Source: Myxococcales bacterium | GTDB taxonomy: Bacteria; Myxococcota_A; Bradymonadia; Bradymonadales; Bradymonadaceae | Direction of reading: 5' to 3' | Assembly: GCA_007120915.1 (NCBI GenBank) | Contig: SKMT01000401.1 | Coordinates: forward strand, 1-9,229 | Length of the DNA stretch: 9,229 nucleotides | In this document: positions 6,970 to 9,229 of the stretch, piece by piece | Numbering within the stretch: the first letter of the stretch is position 1 | Layout: every line of letters begins with the position of its first letter | Translations under genes and position numbers: made by a program | Notes under the pieces: generated by a model | What the model was told of the DNA's origin: nothing | What the model saw: the letters and a program-made list of their open reading frames with translations, nothing else | The model's database searches: none

Positions 6970-6985
6970 TGGCACTCGGGGTGCA
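6970..6985 (+). promoter_or_regulatory. Predicted sigma-54 (-24/-12) promoter of the lipoprotein gene
   Basis: TGGCACTCGGGGTGCA has a perfect TGGCAC -24 element and a TGCA -12 element, with the invariant GG (6971-6972) and GC (6983-6984) separated by exactly 10 bases. Only two of the twelve consensus positions of TGGCACG-N4-TTGCW differ. Transcription would start near 6995, giving a leader of about 23 bases that contains the purine-rich ribosome site (AGGAGAGGAG, 7005-7014). Confidence 0.6.
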
Positions 6986-7017
6986 CCAGGGCCCCAATCT
7001 GTTCAGGAGAGGAGAGT

Positions 7018-8664
7018 ATGATGAAGTGGTTACGACTCGTGTTTGTTGCTGCCGTGGCATCGCTGCTTGTCACCGGTTGTGGAGGCTGTGGCGAAGTCGC
7101 CGGGGCCGGGGAGAGCTGTGACCCCGATGTGGAGCAGCCCTGCGAGGATGCCGATCACGAACTGGTCTGTATCGACGATGAAGACGGCGATCACCGATGT
7201 CTCCATCCCGTCGGTGGTTCCTGTGATGGTGACGCCGATCAGAATCTGTGCCCGCCCGACACCTCCTGTTCCGAAGATGGGGATGGCGACTCCCGGTGCC
7301 TGGTGGAGGAGTCGGCCGAGTGTGACCCCGACGACGATCATTGTGCTGACGGCCTTGCCTGCGAAGAGATCGACGGCGACGATGAAGAGTATCAGTGTCA
7401 CCCTGAAATTTCGGTGCGCGGCTATGTTTTCGACATGGAGACCGAGGAAGCCATCGAGGGGGCGCATGTGGTCGCTTTCGACGAGGAGCGAAGCGCTCTC
7501 AGCGATGTCGCTGTCACCGACGAAGATGGAATCTACGAGATGACCGTCCCGGCGCTTCGCGATGAAGACGGTGAACCGGACCAGGTGTTCACACTTCGTG
7601 TCGACGCTCAGGACTACCAGACCTTTCCCTCCGGGCTGCGCCAGGCCCAGCCCATCGATGCCGGCAATTACGAAGAAGAAGATGGTCGCTGGGTTATCGA
7701 CACGGCTCAAACCGACGTGGGGCTGCTCGAATTGCCTGAAGGCGAGCGGGGCTATCCCGCCATCAGTGGTCGCGTCGATATCGAAGGCGGGCTCTCCAGC
7801 GTACTTGTCGTCGCAGAGCCGCAGGGCGTTGATTTCGAAGGCGAAGAAGATGCCCTCGGCTTCAGCGCCGTCACCGGGCTCGACGGATCATTTACCATCT
7901 TCAACGTTCCCCCGGACGACTATGACGTGCGTGGATATCGAGCCGGCTACCAGATCGAGCCCGAGCAGGTGGCGATGGACGACGAAGAGGTCGATGACGT
8001 GGTGCTTGTACGCGCCGACGAATCTACCACCGATGTCATCGGGTCGATACAGATTGTACGCGGCGAAGGCGAAACGTCGGTGATGTTGATGACCGCGGCG
8101 ACGTTCGACGAATTTCTCGTCCGTGGAGAGGTGCCCAAGGGCCTTGTCGCCGAGGGGATTGACGGTGGATGGCAGATCGATGACGTACCCGCCGGTCAGT
8201 ACGTGGTGATGGCCGGCTTCGAAAACGACGGGATTGTGCGCAGCCCCGACGAGGGCATGGCAGGCACCGATATTGTCTACATCGAAGTACCCGCCGGCGA
8301 CGAAGAATTGGATACCGGCGAGTCGTTCAAGGCCACCCCGGCGCTTCCAACCATCGGCCCCGGCGAGGACCGTCCGGAAGCACTGTCAGAACCCCCGACG
8401 CTGGAGTGGACCTCCGGCTCCCACTCCAACTCTGACTGGTACGACATCCAGGTCTTCGACGCCTTTGGAAATATCGTGTTCGAGGAGGAAGAATTCGAAC
8501 ACTTCGGCGGCTCCGGTCAGGAATTCGACCTCGAATATGACGGCGAGTTCGAGGAAGGGATGTATTATCAGTTCCGCGTTACCGCATTTCGCGAAAGCGG
8601 CGGTAGTGCCACTCCGGTATCGAGCACCGAATTTCTGCGCGGAGTGTTTTACCACGAGCCGTGA
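7018..8664 (+). CDS. Acidic lipoprotein with cysteine repeats and carboxypeptidase-regulatory-like domains
   Basis: A 548-residue predicted lipoprotein. The signal peptide (1-20) has a basic start, a hydrophobic core and the lipobox LVTG-C21. Residues 34-127 hold three repeats of four cysteines (34/42/51/61, 69/78/84/94, 102/109/115/127), each with an Asp-rich loop between its last two cysteines (for example SEDGDGDSR), likely disulfide-bonded and possibly calcium-binding. Beta-sandwich segments of carboxypeptidase-regulatory type follow (about 131-200, 245-325 and a weaker one at 335-400; the first is marked by RGYVFDMETEEAIEGAHV), and the end (about 450-548) resembles a fibronectin-III-like domain. 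The protein is extremely Asp/Glu-rich. A surface or periplasmic binding or structural role is likely; no enzyme motif was seen. The start may be 7018 or the adjacent ATG at 7021, both served by AGGAGAGGAG. It appears to be a single-gene unit. Confidence 0.88.
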   Translation: MMKWLRLVFVAAVASLLVTGCGGCGEVAGAGESCDPDVEQPCEDADHELVCIDDEDGDHRCLHPVGGSCDGDADQNLCPPDTSCSEDGDGDSRCLVEESAECDPDDDHCADGLACEEIDGDDEEYQCHPEISVRGYVFDMETEEAIEGAHVVAFDEERSALSDVAVTDEDGIYEMTVPALRDEDGEPDQVFTLRVDAQDYQTFPSGLRQAQPIDAGNYEEEDGRWVIDTAQTDVGLLELPEGERGYPAISGRVDIEGGLSSVLVVAEPQGVDFEGEEDALGFSAVTGLDGSFTIFNVPPDDYDVRGYRAGYQIEPEQVAMDDEEVDDVVLVRADESTTDVIGSIQIVRGEGETSVMLMTAATFDEFLVRGEVPKGLVAEGIDGGWQIDDVPAGQYVVMAGFENDGIVRSPDEGMAGTDIVYIEVPAGDEELDTGESFKATPALPTIGPGEDRPEALSEPPTLEWTSGSHSNSDWYDIQVFDAFGNIVFEEEEFEHFGGSGQEFDLEYDGEFEEGMYYQFRVTAFRESGGSATPVSSTEFLRGVFYHEP

Positions 8665-8703
8665 AGAAGCGATGCGGGGGGTAAGCAAGGGGGGGGGCAC
8701 CCC

Positions 8704-8717
8704 CCGACGGACATGCA
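8704..8717. repeat. Possible decayed half copy of the palindromic repeat
   Basis: Read on the minus strand, TGCATGTCCGTCGG matches copy 1 (TGCATGTCCCTCGG) at 13 of 14 bases; the second arm is missing and replaced by a G/C run. It is again just downstream of a gene stop in a convergent junction. The short length makes this tentative. Confidence 0.35.
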
Positions 8718-8801
8718 ACACCCCTTGTTTTCGGGCTCTGTCGGCCATCTGCCCCCTGCCTGACCACCTCCAGAACGACCGCACTTTTCAGTCTCGAAAC
8801 A

Positions 8802-8850
8802 GAGATAATTTCAGCCACTTCCGGACCCTGTTTTTCGGCTGAAATTTCTC
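8802..8850. other. Imperfect hairpin, 14 paired bases
   Basis: AATTTCAGCC (8807-8816) pairs perfectly with GGCTGAAATT (8837-8846), and GAGA (8802-8805) with TCTC (8847-8850) after one bulged T. The loop is 20 bases. The stem is partly AT-rich in a GC-rich region, which makes chance less likely than for GC stems. No T-run follows on either strand. It could be an RNA element, a binding site, or part of a mobile-element end. Confidence 0.5.
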
Positions 8851-8861
8851 GAAATCGGCCA

Positions 8862-8889
8862 CTGGACAGCCCCTAAAGACGGGCTCCAG
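8862..8889. other. Second hairpin, 9 paired bases
   Basis: CTGG (8862-8865) and AGCCC (8868-8872) pair with CCAG (8886-8889) and GGGCT (8881-8885), with a two-base bulge and an 8-base loop. It begins 12 bases after the previous hairpin, so the two form a tandem structured segment. Confidence 0.35.
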
Positions 8890-9052
8890 ACGAAATTTGA
8901 GGGGAGCGGTACGAAAGTGAGAGCAACACGAAGGTGGGATACACAGAGTGCTGGATTTGCGCGGGCGCGTAGGAAGCACCGCAGGATGGGGTGCACACGC
9001 CTGATGCGTTCAGGGAGAGTGGCGTTGAGGGTCTAGACGGTTTGCCGGCCGG

Positions 9053-9229
9053 TCAGCCGGTGTCTTTTCTTAAAATGCCGAGCCGGCCCGGTTCGTCGTC
9101 ATCGACCTCATGAGCTTCTACGGGCGCCTGCTCTGGCAGTTGCACTGTGCCCGACGGGAAGGTGACCTGTTGGCCTTTCAGCCACCGCTGGCGCATCGTC
9201 TGGTAGTCGTCCTGAAACGTGCGGTGCCG
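9053..9229 (-). CDS. C-terminal fragment of a minus-strand protein, possibly a Y1/REP-type transposase
   Basis: From the window edge the minus strand is open for 58 codons to TGA at 9055-9053. The start of the gene is outside the window. The fragment begins with a Trp/Arg-rich helix (DDYQTMRQRWLKGQ), continues with TFPSGTVQLP, and ends in an acidic, then basic tail (VDDDEPGRLGILRKDTG). A Trp/Arg helix followed by a Phe-Pro-x-Gly-Thr turn is, from memory, common at the C-terminus of IS200/IS605-related REP-associated transposases in Myxococcota; no catalytic HUH or tyrosine motif is visible, so the family is a guess. Codon use looks like real coding sequence. It is convergent with the lipoprotein gene. 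Confidence 0.5.
   Translation of the reverse strand, partial: RHRTFQDDYQTMRQRWLKGQQVTFPSGTVQLPEQAPVEAHEVDDDEPGRLGILRKDTG

Larger units (their letters stand above)
8665..9052. other. Gene-free convergent region with G/C runs and hairpins
   Basis: No credible gene was found in these 388 bases. Short minus-strand frames here lack ribosome sites and protein-like composition. The stretch contains a G9/C6 run (8689-8705), a half copy of the palindromic repeat (8704-8717), two tandem hairpins (8802-8850 and 8862-8889) and a weaker 5-bp stem (GCACC 8976-8980, GGTGC 8990-8994). It separates the lipoprotein gene from the convergent gene fragment at the window end. Confidence 0.6.

Noticed and set aside
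8689..8705. G9/C6 hairpin after the lipoprotein as an intrinsic terminator
   Set aside because: The stem would have almost no loop and no T-run follows, so it does not meet terminator criteria.
8952..8966. GG-N10-GC match in the gene-free region (TGGATTTGCGCGGGC)
   Set aside because: Only the spacing fits; the -12 side reads GGGC and no plus-strand gene follows.
8811..8996. 61-codon minus-strand open frame in the gene-free region
   Set aside because: No ribosome binding site or recognisable motif; it overlaps a second frame of similar length and the two hairpins.
1..9229. CRISPR arrays, tRNA or rRNA genes
   Set aside because: No regularly spaced short repeats with unique spacers, and no tRNA- or rRNA-like sequence was recognised on either strand.

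Overview
The window looks like chromosomal DNA from a GC-rich, Gram-negative deltaproteobacterium-type organism (Myxococcota or Bradymonadales-like). This rests on gene content: a cysteine-paired RCC1 propeller, a GAF histidine kinase beside a sigma-54 activator, and a very Asp/Glu-rich lipoprotein with cysteine repeats and carboxypeptidase-regulatory-like folds. The acidic proteins would fit a marine or saline habitat. The assignment is inferred from style and was not checked by a search.

Layout. Positions 1-1158 (+) hold the 3' part of an RCC1-repeat protein whose first visible blade is broken by a one-base frameshift. Converging on it is a soluble GAF histidine kinase (1215-2564, -). Divergent from the kinase is an overlapping pair on the plus strand: a stand-alone receiver protein (2973-3476) and a sigma-54 enhancer-binding protein whose own receiver is degenerate (3457-4932). 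This pair converges on a fused ABC exporter (5014-6801, -). Divergent from the exporter is a large lipoprotein gene (7018-8664, +). A gene-poor stretch with hairpins follows, and the window ends in the C-terminus of a minus-strand gene (9053-9229), possibly a Y1/REP-type transposase.

How the parts may work together. The sequence supports a sigma-54 circuit. A -24/-12 promoter with exact GG-N10-GC spacing lies 55 bases upstream of the kinase start. Two identical-format dyads (CTGCA-N5-TGCAG) sit 91-158 bases further upstream, where enhancer sites belong. A second strong -24/-12 match lies just upstream of the lipoprotein. The simplest reading is that the activator encoded here controls the kinase promoter and possibly the lipoprotein promoter, with the kinase and the stand-alone receiver supplying the signal. 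The regulatory link is inference; the motifs and spacings are read directly.

A palindromic element (core TGCATGTCC/GGACATGCA) occurs in both complete convergent gene junctions at 29/30 identity, and a decayed half copy lies in the third. Its placement resembles REP-type repeats, and a possible REP-type transposase fragment is at the window edge.
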